Below, piece after piece: positions 1-12,700 of a DNA stretch of 64,000 bases (position 1 is the first letter of the stretch; every line of letters begins with the position of its first letter). The DNA lies in the NCBI GenBank assembly GCA_022749755.1, contig CM040448.1, positions 11,592,481 through 11,656,480 of the forward strand, given 5' to 3'. Source of the DNA: Azadirachta indica (lineage: Eukaryota > Streptophyta > Magnoliopsida > Sapindales > Meliaceae). The notes under the pieces were generated by a model that saw only the letters and a list, made by a program, of their open reading frames with translations, ran no database searches and was not told the origin of the DNA. The position numbers and the translations under genes are program-made.

Positions 1-386
1 TTAACTTACAAAGTTTAGTAATTAGCTGGTTTGGAAATATTAGATTAAAGTTCATGATGTTTCAGGTTGAATGCTCTATGGGATAGTTGACATGCATTTC
101 TAGGGACTTTATCTGTTAGCTCAAAACAAATGTCAGTGCCATCAAGTATTGTACATGTTTTACTTTTCTATGAGGTTACTCAGACAAAGGCCTTTTGACT
201 GCATTTAAGGTAAAATAATAAGAATCTTTGATTATTTGGTACAGTTATTTCTTTTCTTCCCTGATGTGTTCCTATGGTTATCACTTTTGTTCATTAAAGA
301 GAATAAAACCTGACTGATTTCTTTTACATGCGCTTCAGATTCTCATCTTACTTCCTGAAAATATTAAACAGCAGGTTATGTGATAT

Positions 387-624
387 AGAACCATCCCCTG
401 CCTGGGTGGCTAGCCTCTGCACTTTCTTCATGTGAGGAAGGGTTCAATTCTCACATGTGGTCATGGGCTGATTTTCCAAATAATTTGAGAGTAGATATGG
501 GGCATTTTTGGCCAACATATCCTGGCTTTGTTATAATGGATCCAATCTAATAGGGTCTTAGTAGATCTTTCATTGAAAATGTGTCCGTACTCAAAAGAAA
601 AAGAAGAAAAAAGAAAGAAAAGCC
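387..624 (+). mobile_element. tRNA-derived SINE in a Fd-GOGAT intron
   Basis: The 9-bp target duplication ATGTGATAT occurs at 378-386 and again at 625-633. Between them is a body with a pol III B-box-like GGTTCAATTC (441-450) about 40 bases after a TGGCTAGCC stretch that could be a degenerate A box. The element ends in an A-rich tail with G interruptions (592-622). These are the marks of a plant SINE in sense orientation within an intron. The family is not identified. Confidence 0.72.
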
Positions 625-785
625 ATGTGATATTGGGGCTTTATGAATGATTTCAATTTTTTTATGTTTCTTTTTTTAATTTGCTTTCACCAAACAATGA
701 CCTTTGATTATGAAAGAAAGCAAGCGCTCTCAGGGCTGTGCTGCATTAATGATTTATTTTATTACTTAAACACTTTGATTTGCAG

Positions 786-3700
786 GTTTATGAGAATACA
801 GCGGTTAAAAAGCGAGTCGCTGCATTTAATCCTTACGGAAAGTGGGTCAGCGAAAACCTGCGATCCTTGAAGCCTGCGAACTTCTTCTCAATGACAGTTA
901 TGGACAATGAAGCAACCTTAAGACATCAACAGTAAGTACTCTTAGCTGTTTGAAGATGAGAGAGATATCATAGATTCGTTATAATTAGTTTTCTTGTCTT
1001 CTTTCTATTAATTTCTTTGTTTTTTAATGTTCTTCTCCGGTATGCTAACCACGTATTTTACGTGTTATCGGCATTTTAAGAGGGTTATTTCGTCTTTAAA
1101 GATAAACAAAAAGACCCTAAGCTAAATATGCATACTTGCTCATAGAAAGTGCTTCTGCTTAATGATACAGTAGCACAAAAAAACTTGTGCTTGTATTTGG
1201 ATCCGCACATATGTTTGCTTGTCTTTAGATTCATATTGGACATTTTTCTATTATGTAGCATCCAAAGTTCTGATGAACTAATAATGATAAGGCTGTTATG
1301 AATGTTTTGCAGTGGGTTAGTTTTGGAGAAATCAGTGTTGCAAGTCTTTGAGTTTGCTTCTGGAATACTTATGCTTGCTGATACATATACATATAAGCGT
1401 GCATGTGTTTCAGTTGTTATTTGTGGTCCACTTAGTGGTGTAGGGCATAATTTTTGAAGTTTGGATAAACTTTCATAGAAAATTGTTATGCCTTGTTTGT
1501 ATAATGGAGTTCAGTAGCATTTGTTTGATCCTTCACAATTGATGCATCTCAGTTAAGGAAAGTTGATGGTAAAAGAGTTCCTCTAAATTTATCGAGTATT
1601 TCACCTCTTCAAAAGTTCTGATCATTATACAAGTTAATGTTCAGGGCATTTGGCTACTCTAGTGAGGATGTGCAAATGGTTATTGAGACTATGGCTGCAC
1701 AAGGAAAAGAGCCTACATTTTGCATGGGAGATGATATTCCATTGGCAGCTTTATCTCAAAAGCCACATATGCTTTTCGATTATTTTAAGCAACGGTTTGC
1801 TCAGGTTTGCTCAATGCCATTTACATTAATTGGTACTCAGTTTTTATTGCCTTAAGATTACAATTTATACTTTTTTTCTCCCGGTGTGTTGTTTGATTTT
1901 GCTTGGTGCTTAATTTTGTCACTACATTTTAATTTGTCTGTGTGTATTACCTTGCTGTCCCTCTAATATGCACTCTTTTTCGGTTAGGCTGTTTAAAGAT
2001 ATAGACGGTTTTGTGTGCCATGCAGAAAATGAATGAGAACTTTTTCAAATTTCCTAGTGTAAGGATAATGTTGATATCAATCTAAACCCAAGATTTATAA
2101 GCAAAACAATTGGTTGCTGTATTGACTATTAGACAAAACAGAATTGCTTGTTGAAGGTCCTTTGTTTTTGTAATGATATAATGGAGAAATGATGACAACA
2201 TTTTGGCTATTTGTGGGTTTGAGACTGTTTAAACCTTTCCTGTCTTTTGCTTACCCAGAAAAACTTTAAAGTTATTGTCTATAAATCATATATGAGTTTC
2301 TACCTTGGTACCTCTTTACTTTTAGTTTCTTTCACTACCTTGGTATTGACACTTCAATAATTTGTATAGTTTAGAATAACTGAAACTTATATTTTGAAGT
2401 GCATTATCTGTAAGTTTTAGAAATTAGGTATTCTTTCAAATAATTTCATGATTTTTCCCCAGAGTATGCTCCGGACAATTTTGAAAACATGGTGAAATTC
2501 TTTTTGTTAGAAAGTGATTTGATGACTTCAGAAGCATTGGAATAAGACCTTTACTATATTTGTTAGTGTTAGAACTAAAATTAGACTTATTTAATATATA
2601 ACTAGCTTTAGTCTTATTAAGCATATTTCTTATTCAAGTAACATTAGTTTTTTGCTAGTTTATTTAGGTTTCTTGATTTATGTTGTTTTATTACTTTAGC
2701 CTTTATAAAGGGATGTTCATATACTGAGGACTAGGTTATTATTCAAGTGAAGATTTAATACAATGTTCTATTAACATAGTATCAGAATAGGTTAGATCTC
2801 AAGTTTGAAGTGAGATTTTATTTTGATAGTGATGATGTGCTAATCTAAAAGGTGGTTATTAAGCATGATTTAGTTTTATACTCAAAATATAAAAAATTAA
2901 AAAAATCCTGGCCACCCTTGTCAACTTCACCACGTGCCATCATCACTGCGGGTCTTATTCTCAGATTGATTCTGTCTCAATTTTGTTCAGACTTGGTCTT
3001 TTATCATTCACGTTCCTAATTAATTATAGTTCAGCTATTGGCTTTTATCATCCAGATCCCCAGTTGACTACAATTCAGGCCCTGGCTTTTATCATTAAGC
3101 CTCCAGTGTCTCTGTCTTCCGAGGCATCACAGATTTTATCTAGCAGCCTCTACAGTTTATCACTCAGATCCTGTCTTCTAGCGTCTAGGTCCCTAAAGTC
3201 TCTAAAACTTCCTATATAGGTCTTTGCAAATTCATCTTCTGCCTCTGGCCCTCTACTTGGATATCCTCTTTACTACTGCTGCTTTCCTTTGGAACTACTA
3301 TTACTGCTGCTCAGCTCTACACACTACTACCGCTGTTACTATTGCTGCTCCGTTCTAGGCACTACTAATACTGTCGCTTGCCTCTAGTCACTGAGCGCCG
3401 TTGCCGCTTGTCTCTAGGCACTATTGTTGCTTGTCTCCAGGCACTACTATGTGCTTTTCCCCTCACAACTATTTTGGTGTTTTCTTATCTTCTTCTCAAT
3501 TGTTTTGGTTTCCAAACTCAAACTTGCTCTACCATCTTGAATTTGAGAGGTATGTTAGAATTAAAATTAAATTTGCTTAGTTTAACTAAGTTTAGTCTTA
3601 TTAAGTATATTCCTTGTTCAAGTAATACTAATCTTTTCCTAATTTGTTTAGTTTTCTTATTTTATGTTGTTTTATTATTTTAGCCTATATGAAGGTATGT

Positions 3701-6700
3701 CCGTGTACTAAGTTTATTATTCAAGTGAGATTTAATATCGTATTTTGTTTTCTTTTTAACATTTAGATTTTATGGAAGTTGTACCAGCCATTTTACATTT
3801 TGTTCTAGAATTTATGAATGACTTGCTCCTAAGCTCACGCCTCACATTTGGTTTGCCCTCCATTCTAGCTTTGTTAGGTAACATGATCATAATGTGTAAA
3901 ATGCTTGGCTTATTTTGATGTGGGTTGACTAAGAGTTCAATATGTTTTATGCTTGCCTCGTGGAGTTCAGACAATCTTGGTGCCTATTCATAGCTGCTGG
4001 GATGATTTAGAACAACTGAAACACTGTGCTTTTGGTTCTAGTTGATTGTTTATGGATTAGTTTGGGAAAACAATTAGATTCCTTCTTAAAGCATTTTCTT
4101 TTATAAGGAAATGCATTTAGTTTTTATATGCTGCCTGGTATGAGTGACTCTGTCAACAGTGAATTGTTTAAGCTTAAATATTATCTTTCACAAGAGACTT
4201 TCTGCAAATTTTATAAATTAACAATCTATAAGAAATTCAAATGTTGTTTGATAAAATTAAGTTCTGCATTTAGATTTAGATTTTGTTAATTAACTTTTGG
4301 ATCATACCTTACTACTAATTTTCAATATCAGTTACATTTATTTGTACTATTCTGTTTATGTATAAAATTTTATTTGTTTTGTTAATTAATCTGCTTTGTG
4401 TATGTGCAGGTTACAAATCCTGCTATTGACCCTCTAAGAGAAGGATTAGTTATGTCTCTTGAAGTTAATATTGGGAGACGACGAAACATATTGGAGGTGG
4501 GACCTGAAAACGCTTTGCAGGTTTGGTAGCATGTTCTCTCTGCCTTGCAGTCAATTTTACTGGGTTTTATTATGTTCTGTTGAATTGAATAAACGTTGCT
4601 TTCTGAAATTCGAATAAATCTGGGATTCTTGTGTTTATTTTATCATTTGTATCAGGTTATTCTGCCTAGTCCTGTGCTGAATGAAGGAGAACTTGAGTCA
4701 TTGCTGAAGGATCCCCTCCTGAAACCCCAACTCTTATCTACATTTTTTGATATACGTAAAGGGGTTGAGGGCTCCTTGGAAAAGACACTATATAAACTTT
4801 GTGAAGCTGCTGATGAAGCTGTTAGAAATGGTTCCCAGCTGCTTGTTCTGTCTGATCGTGCTGATGAGCTGGTAAGTTTCCTTTGATTACCTTTATGTAT
4901 TCATAAGTATGCTTTTCCGTACTTCTTCAGTCCTCAGACCTATTTAGAATTCATTAATGCTGTGAAAATCAGGTTGTGTTTCTTTACATTATCATTTAGC
5001 TGTCTCTTTGTCACACATTATTTAACATATTGTTTTTTGTAGTTTTCCTTTTGGGAATTTCGCTCTAAGTGTGAAACCAAACTGGTTAAATATGTTGATT
5101 GTTATTTTTATGCTGTTTGGAATTTGATAAGGTTTGCTGCCAACGTTGCTTGTTGGAAAATTTAACTGTGTCGGTGCAAATTTGTAATCCTTTCATTTCG
5201 CAGCTTTTTCATTTTTACATTTTTATTCCCTTTACATTGGGGGTCACTGTTGTTCCGATTTTCTCTTGCTATCATACACACTTAGTCTCACACACTTGTG
5301 TGCATGCCTACTTATACTCTTCTAGAGTTTGGTATAACTTGTCATATTTTTTCTGAGGTGCATATTTAGGTTGATTTACTATGTTTTTTGTTCGGTCTGC
5401 TAACCTTTATTGAGGATTAATATGCTGTTTCTCTATCATGACTTATTTTGTTGCCTTTTCAATTTTTTTTTTCCCCTTCAAGGAACCAACTCGCCCTGCA
5501 ATTCCAATACTTCTTGCTGTAGGAGCTGTACACCAGCATCTTATTCAGAATGGATTACGAATGTCAGCCTCCATTGTGGCAGATACTGCTCAGTGCTTCA
5601 GCACGCATCAGTTTGCCTGTTTGATAGGATATGGGGCAAGGTTAATTCTCCTTTATTTGAAACCTTATTAAACATTCTGATTCATTTTTCTGGTTCACAT
5701 ATTTTGTCCTATAATAGCGTCCCAATTATTAGGACGAAGGGAGATGGCTTCAACTAACACTCAACTTGATGCAAGATAATCAATAGAACTTTTTTTTTTT
5801 TCCCCTCTCTTTGGAAAAAACACAAGACAAACAGAGACACAAGGAAAATAAAGTAATAAAAAGGAAGGGATTTTAGTACATAAATCCGAGTCTCTCAGAA
5901 AGATAGGCCTTGTTGGCAGTGAAATTTCAGTTAACCTATGATGGAGCTCCATCTGTGTATGATGTTGAACAATTTTAATACTAAGGATTTCAGAAGTTAT
6001 TTACATAGTAATAATGATTTAGGATTTCACACGAATGTTGCCTGATTGTGAAAACTTCAATAAAGTGAAAGAAGTGGTTGCTGCTTATATTGCGGTGAAA
6101 AATGACTTGACCAGTAACTTAGGCTTCTAAAGAGAGCTAAGATCTTGTATGCAGAAATGTGCTTTCATACTTTCAAGTGAGATGGCCAGAATGAAATAAT
6201 TGTATCATTGAACTTAGAAGAAATATCAGCTGTCTTTGGGATGGAGTTAAAAGAAATATCCTTTTTCTTTATTCAGCTTAACCAGGGAGGAGTGTTGGTT
6301 TAATCTGGAGTCTTTTCTATTTTATTTTGATTTTGGGTTGGGGCTATTATGCCTCTTTGGATTATACAGAAAATTTTTGGTTGTTCTCTTGTATAGTTTC
6401 TGATACCCCTAAATGGAGATACTATTTAATTTATGAAGGTCATAAGTTTAAGAGTCTAAAGGGAAGAAATCATATTTGGTTATGTTCATAAAACAATAGC
6501 AAAGAGAAAATTAAGTAGAAAAAGAACAAGATGAAAAGACAGTAGAATAAAATGTCTATAAAGAGGAAAGAGAATGATAAAACACTGAGCAAGAATACCT
6601 CAATGACAAATCAAATAAATCAATATTTCATTATGCAAGAGTTAGGAAATGTCAAGTTTCCTTTGTATTTATAAAGTTCTTAAATCAAGAGAATTAGGAA

Positions 6701-9700
6701 TCTTACGCAAAATTTGACTAAACTGACCTTTTTACTTCCTCATTTTTTTTCCTCAATAAGAAACTGAAAATCTTTTATTAGTGAAGCAAAAAAGTGTTAC
6801 ATCTGTGCTGTGGACCCGCTAACCATATGATCAGTTAAAAGCCTGGGAGGGGAAACAAAAACTATACAAAAGGCTTTCAAATACATTCAGACTGACATCT
6901 ATGATCAATACCCTATACAAAAGTAAACCAATGCAAAGCTAGACCAGCCCATACAATCTTATCCCAAACTCTGTACCCATTGAGATTAATAGAATTAAAA
7001 TTAAAATTATTTTTATTAAGCATATTTCTAGTTCAAGTAGTTTTAGTTTTTCTCTAGCTTGTTTAGGATTCTTAGTTTATGTTAGTTTATCATTTTACCC
7101 TATATGAAGGTATGCTCATGTATTTAGTTTAACTATTTATGTTTTAAGAGAGATTTAATACAATATTTAATTTTCTTTTAATATGCTCTCTGAGTGGGTT
7201 AGATCTTGGGTAACCTAAAGTTCGTGTTGTAGTATTTTTAGTACCGATGATGTGCTACTCTGAAGTGATGATGTGCTGCTGTGAAGCGATGGTAGTTACA
7301 GAAAAGAATTTAGTATTCTAAAAAAAAGAAATTCTGGAAACTATTGTTTATGGACAAGGGTAGTGTTCATGACTACTGTGGTAAGGATACTGTTCACGGT
7401 TTCTTGATATAGCTGCTCCTTCATTTCTATTCCTCTGAAATTGGCATATTACTCATGAATTCTATCAACCAAATCCCCTTCAGCACTACTCGGATATCTC
7501 CTCTTTGCCTCTTGTTCACACTACTACTACTTGGTTTTCTTCTGCTTTGGGATTTTCTGATCTTCTTAATTGCATTGCCTTCCAAACTCAAGCTTGCTCC
7601 ACCATTTTGAGTTTGAGGGGAAGTGATAAAATTAAATTTAAACTTATTTAGTTTCACTAGTTAGTTTTATTAGGTATATTTCTGTTCAAGTAGTATTAGT
7701 CTTTTTGTAGTTTGTTTAGGATTCCTAGTCTATGTTGGTTTATTATTTTATCCTATATAAAGGTATACTACTATATTTATTTTAGTTATTTATAACAAGA
7801 GAGACTCAATACTATATTTTATTTTCTTTTAAAAAAGATGAACAAAGCAAAAGGTATTTTGCAACTCATTAGTGACCAAACCCGTAAGTGAAGCCAAAAG
7901 ACAAACTCTGCCCCTCAACTGTTCAATTGTGACCTAAACCCACTCTAGACTATGTAAAGACTAGATAACTCAACTTAAATTTGACTAAATATCATTGGCT
8001 TCTTTTCCGCATGCCAAAATATCATTGGCTCAATTCTATAAAATCTGGGAACAGTGTCCTTGTCAATGGCTCTTTGTGTGTTTTTCCAGAAAAGAGTACC
8101 ATTCCACATATGTCAAATATGAAGCCTTCATGCATTTGAGAATTGACGTGTTTTTGTTCAATTCATAACTTGTTCAAAGCTTCTGTTTCTCATATCCATT
8201 TATGTTTGTCATTGTGTCCACCCTTCTTATACATATTGCTTGAATTGGTTAACATGCTTGTTCTAATAAGCTTGAAATGACTTTTTTTCATCTTTGTCAT
8301 CCTAAATATGCATTCATTTTTGTCTGTTAAATCATCTTTTCAGTGCTGCATGTCCATACTTGGCACTGGAGACTTGTCGTCAATGGCGTTTGAGTACAAA
8401 AACTGTGAATTTGATGCGGAATGGAAAAATGCCTACTGTGACAATTGAGCAGGCTCAAATGAACTTTTGCAAGGTCAGTACACCATAGATGGGTAGACTA
8501 CTGTTTGATCTAAATTTGCATTTTCATTTGTATCCTCTTCCTAACTGCAGTCTAATGAGTACATAACTTGTTTAAATTTATTTTGTTTAAGATAGTTCTT
8601 TATTTCTTATTACAAGTCTCTTTACTTTCTGATCCTGAAAATGTTTGGTTTCACTGCTTGTATTATTACTCGGAAGATGTTAGCTATAAGATTTTTCCCT
8701 TTTTAATAATTTAACTGTAACTGATTTGGAGCCATAATACTATATATATGAGATGTAAAAACTGAAAGCTGTTTGGATGTCTGAAACTGTCCTAAACTCT
8801 TGTGAAGTGTCTCTGATAAGGTAGATTGAGGTAGGGAGCTCTGTTTAAAGAGTGAGGGAGACTTAGATTTTTAAGGATGGTACTCTAGATCATTTCCATT
8901 AAAAAGCTCTTCCTCCATCCTGTTTCTCTTAAAAGTTTTCAGTTTCATGTCAAACATGCAAACAGGAACAAAAATGATTATGCAAAATCCTCAGACATCA
9001 AGAAGTTGAAAATTCATTTTGTTCAGGCATTCTTTTATGCATTTTGACCAAAAGCCTAGTTCACATGCCACTTATCATTTCTTATGATCAAATTCTTTTT
9101 ATTCCTGCTATTGAAAATGTTAAGTATATCAAACATGATTATTTGTGACCATTCCAGGCAGTTAAATCTGGTCTTCTCAAAATTCTTTCTAAGATGGGCA
9201 TTTCACTACTTTCAAGGTATAAGATCCCACTAAGTTTTTTTTTTTTTCTCAGTTTATTACTTCATATGCTTTTACCTGTACTGTATACTTACTAGTTTTT
9301 TGTATTTAGTTACTGCGGTGCACAGATATTTGAGATATATGGACTGGGGAAGGACGTTGTCGATCTTGCATTTTGTGGAAGTGTATCAAATATTGGTGGA
9401 TTAACTTTAGATGAGGTTGGAATCCTCTAAAATAAAGCTCTCTTCTAGTTTTTTTTTTTCATTTTATTTTTTTTGCATGATGCGTTATGTAATTATGTCA
9501 AAAACCTTTGACATATGATTGATTTGAGATCACAAGAAATGTTCGTGTTTAGTATGTGTGTTTTCCAGATTCAATCAAAGACTACGTTATCGGTAGAAGA
9601 TATCTCAAAAATTTCTTTTGTGTGTTAGAAACTTGCTATATGATTGGTACTTATTTCAATCACCTAAAGATACACTGTGAGTTCTTCTAAATTTTGGAAA

Positions 9701-12700
9701 TTGTGCTGGTACTGTTTTGTTTTGTTGTTTGCTGGTAGAGAAATGCAGATTTTTGACTGTTGGGAATTTCATTGTAGAGAAAAGTTGATAACCAGATTGA
9801 TCACGTGACCTGTCTTATTGTTGACTTCTTTGTCTATTTATGTTGTTTCTGAAATCTTACTGTGTTGCAGTTGGCAAGGGAGACTTTATCTTTCTGGGTG
9901 AAGGCTTTCTCTGGGGATACAGCTAAAAGATTAGAAAATTATGGATATATACAATTCAGACCTGGAGGTATAACTTGTTTTCAAGCATGTTTATAATTTG
10001 CTGGCTCTGTTGATCATCACATTATTAAATTGTAAAACCTCTTATGAATTAAAGTTTGATAATGAGATCCCAAACCTAGTCAACCGTTATTCTCGGTGAA
10101 ATTTACTAGCTGTAAGTGAATCACTATTCTGGCTTTAGTTGTATTTGATAAAAATTGGTTATAGTTTAACTAGAATTGTGGAATCGGAAATTTAAATCTC
10201 TCTTTTAGTTAACGGCATTAGATTGTACTTTTCCAATTTGATGCTTTGTCCTATCTCATAATGTTATGAAAAGTATTCTTAACATTATTTCTAATACTTT
10301 TATATTTTTCGTTGTCTTTTTAAGGTGAGTATCATGGAAACAACCCAGAAATGTCAAAGTTGCTTCATAAAGCTGTTCGTCAAAAGAGTGAAAACGCCTT
10401 TTCAATTTATCAGCAGCATTTGGCTAATAGGCCTGTGAACGTGAGTTCTGATTTCATGTTTGTATTCTTCTTTGATATTTGGGTCAACCTTGTTGCTGAC
10501 TCTGCAGTTAGCTTGAGATTTAGTATTATTTCTCTCTTAATTTTTAACTGTAGGTTCTTCGAGACCTTCTTGAGTTTAAAAGTGATCGTGCTCCAATTCC
10601 TGTTGGAAGGGTTGAACCTGCTTCAGCTATTGTTAAAAGGTTTTGTACTGGTGGAATGTCACTTGGTGCAATTTCAAGAGAAACTCATGAGGCAATTGCC
10701 ATTGCGATGAATAGACTAGGAGGCAAATCTAATTCAGGAGAAGGCGGAGAGGTAGTTTCTTCTCTATTTATGTGTAAATTGTGGCACACAATTTCACTTG
10801 GTCAAATCATACTTGTTTTTATTGATTGTAAAACATTTTAGAAAAGATTTTGATACTAATGCTACTATTTTATCCAGGATCCTATACGCTGGAGCCCACT
10901 TACGGATGTTGTTGATGGGTACTCTCCAACACTGCCACATCTGAAAGGTCTTCAAAATGGGGATACTGCTACCAGTGCTATTAAGCAGGTCATGTACTTA
11001 GTTTTGCTTTTAAATTTGTAATGCCTCTTTCTTATTTTTAAATCATATATAATTGGTCAAAGGCCCTAAACTTGTGTTTATCTGTTGTAAAACTTATAAG
11101 ATGCATATATTCTTAAAATCTGTTGGATGTGCATGGCTAACAAGTGATAGTTTATGAGGGAGAAGTTTTCAGTTTTCTTTAGGAAGACTGAGATTGATAG
11201 AACTATAATTTCTTGCCTCTGCACTTATTATCCTGTTTAATTGAGAAACCAATTGCATCTTGTTCAGGTTGCTTCAGGTCGGTTTGGAGTAACTCCAACA
11301 TTCTTGGCCAATGCTGATCAGTTGGAAATCAAAATTGCTCAAGGTGCAAAGCCCGGCGAAGGTGGCCAATTGCCTGGGAAAAAAGTTAGTGCATACATAG
11401 CAAGGTTGAGAAATTCTAAACCTGGTGTTCCACTTATATCTCCACCTCCACATCACGACATTTATTCTATTGAGGATCTTGCTCAATTGATCTTTGATCT
11501 CCATCAGGTAGTCATCTGCTGCTTCTTGAATCTCCTTTAATAATATATATGTCCCAGACACTGATAAGAATGTTCTCTGACATCTGCCAAACAAAAGGTC
11601 AACCCTAAAGCTAAGGTGTCTGTAAAGCTTGTGGCAGAAGCTGGAATTGGAACAGTTGCTTCCGGGGTTGCTAAGGGTAATGCTGATATCATACAGGTAC
11701 CCACCCATGATTTGCCATTTACCTATTCCAAGCCTGCTGTTTGGAAACAAAAGTTTTATTGCCTTATTTGTTCATATTCATAACCCATCAGGAAATGACT
11801 TTTGCAAGTGAATATAGCAAAAGATCTTTGGATCTATATGACAAATTGTACAATACTATTATCGCATCTATTTATGCTTTTGAGTATTTCTGATAAACGA
11901 TTAATTGCGAAAAGCTTCACTTGTACAGCTGTGATTTGAGTTATTATGAAATGAAGTAGTTGAAATTTTTCCTATTTTCTTAGCGATGCATTTGATGCAA
12001 TTATGAAATATCATTTTGAACTCTGTTATCATTGTCATCATGTGAGCTATGCATTTGATGAAATTATGCAGTACCATTTTGAACTCCGTTACCACTATTA
12101 TCACCATAATATGTAGCTTATGCTCTGTCGAACTTTAGGCAGGCCATGAGTTCTACCTTTTCATCATCATGGTTCATGGCAGTATTCGTCATAGAAATAT
12201 GTTGTTGATTTTATTAAATTTGAGCTCTGCTGGGTTCTTACAATTTTTACATTGCCTTTTCTGTGCTATAAATATTTAAAAAAATTTAGGGCCCCCTTGT
12301 TACTGGATGCAGTATATCTGCACGATGGGAGCAAACAGAACACATATTAATGGGATTTTTAGATGGCATTTTATTTATTGTAGAATTACATTTTTAGCAT
12401 TGACCATATCTGCCAAACATGGTGAAGGAACCACTTGTTGGGAATTGCTTTAGCAACAGCCAAAATTGTTGCTGCCACATCAGCATCATGTTTTTGCCTA
12501 AGTGTTATTGCTTTGGCAGCAGCAGGCGGTGCTGTGGCAATGTTGCCATCCAGAGTTTGATAATCCTTGGATTCTCGCTCCACTCTAATCCAAGGAACCA
12601 TTCAGAGTTATAGAGTAATGCATCTATTTCATTGCCCCTCTTTTGCAGATATCTGGGCATGATGGTGGAACTGGAGCCAGCCCTATAAGTTCAATAAAAC

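Noticed and set aside
441..450. tRNA gene suggested by the B-box GGTTCAATTC
   Set aside because: No cloverleaf can be formed around it; the A-rich tail and target duplication show a SINE.
6740..6980. LINE 3' tail in reverse orientation next to miniature LTR copy B
   Set aside because: A T run at about 6743-6750 and a suggestive 3'-UTR-like sequence are present, but there is no coding remnant or target duplication to support it.
11274..11750. 158-codon open frame on the minus strand
   Set aside because: It is antisense to two Fd-GOGAT exons (11268-11507 and 11598-11696) and their intron; the sense frame explains the conservation.
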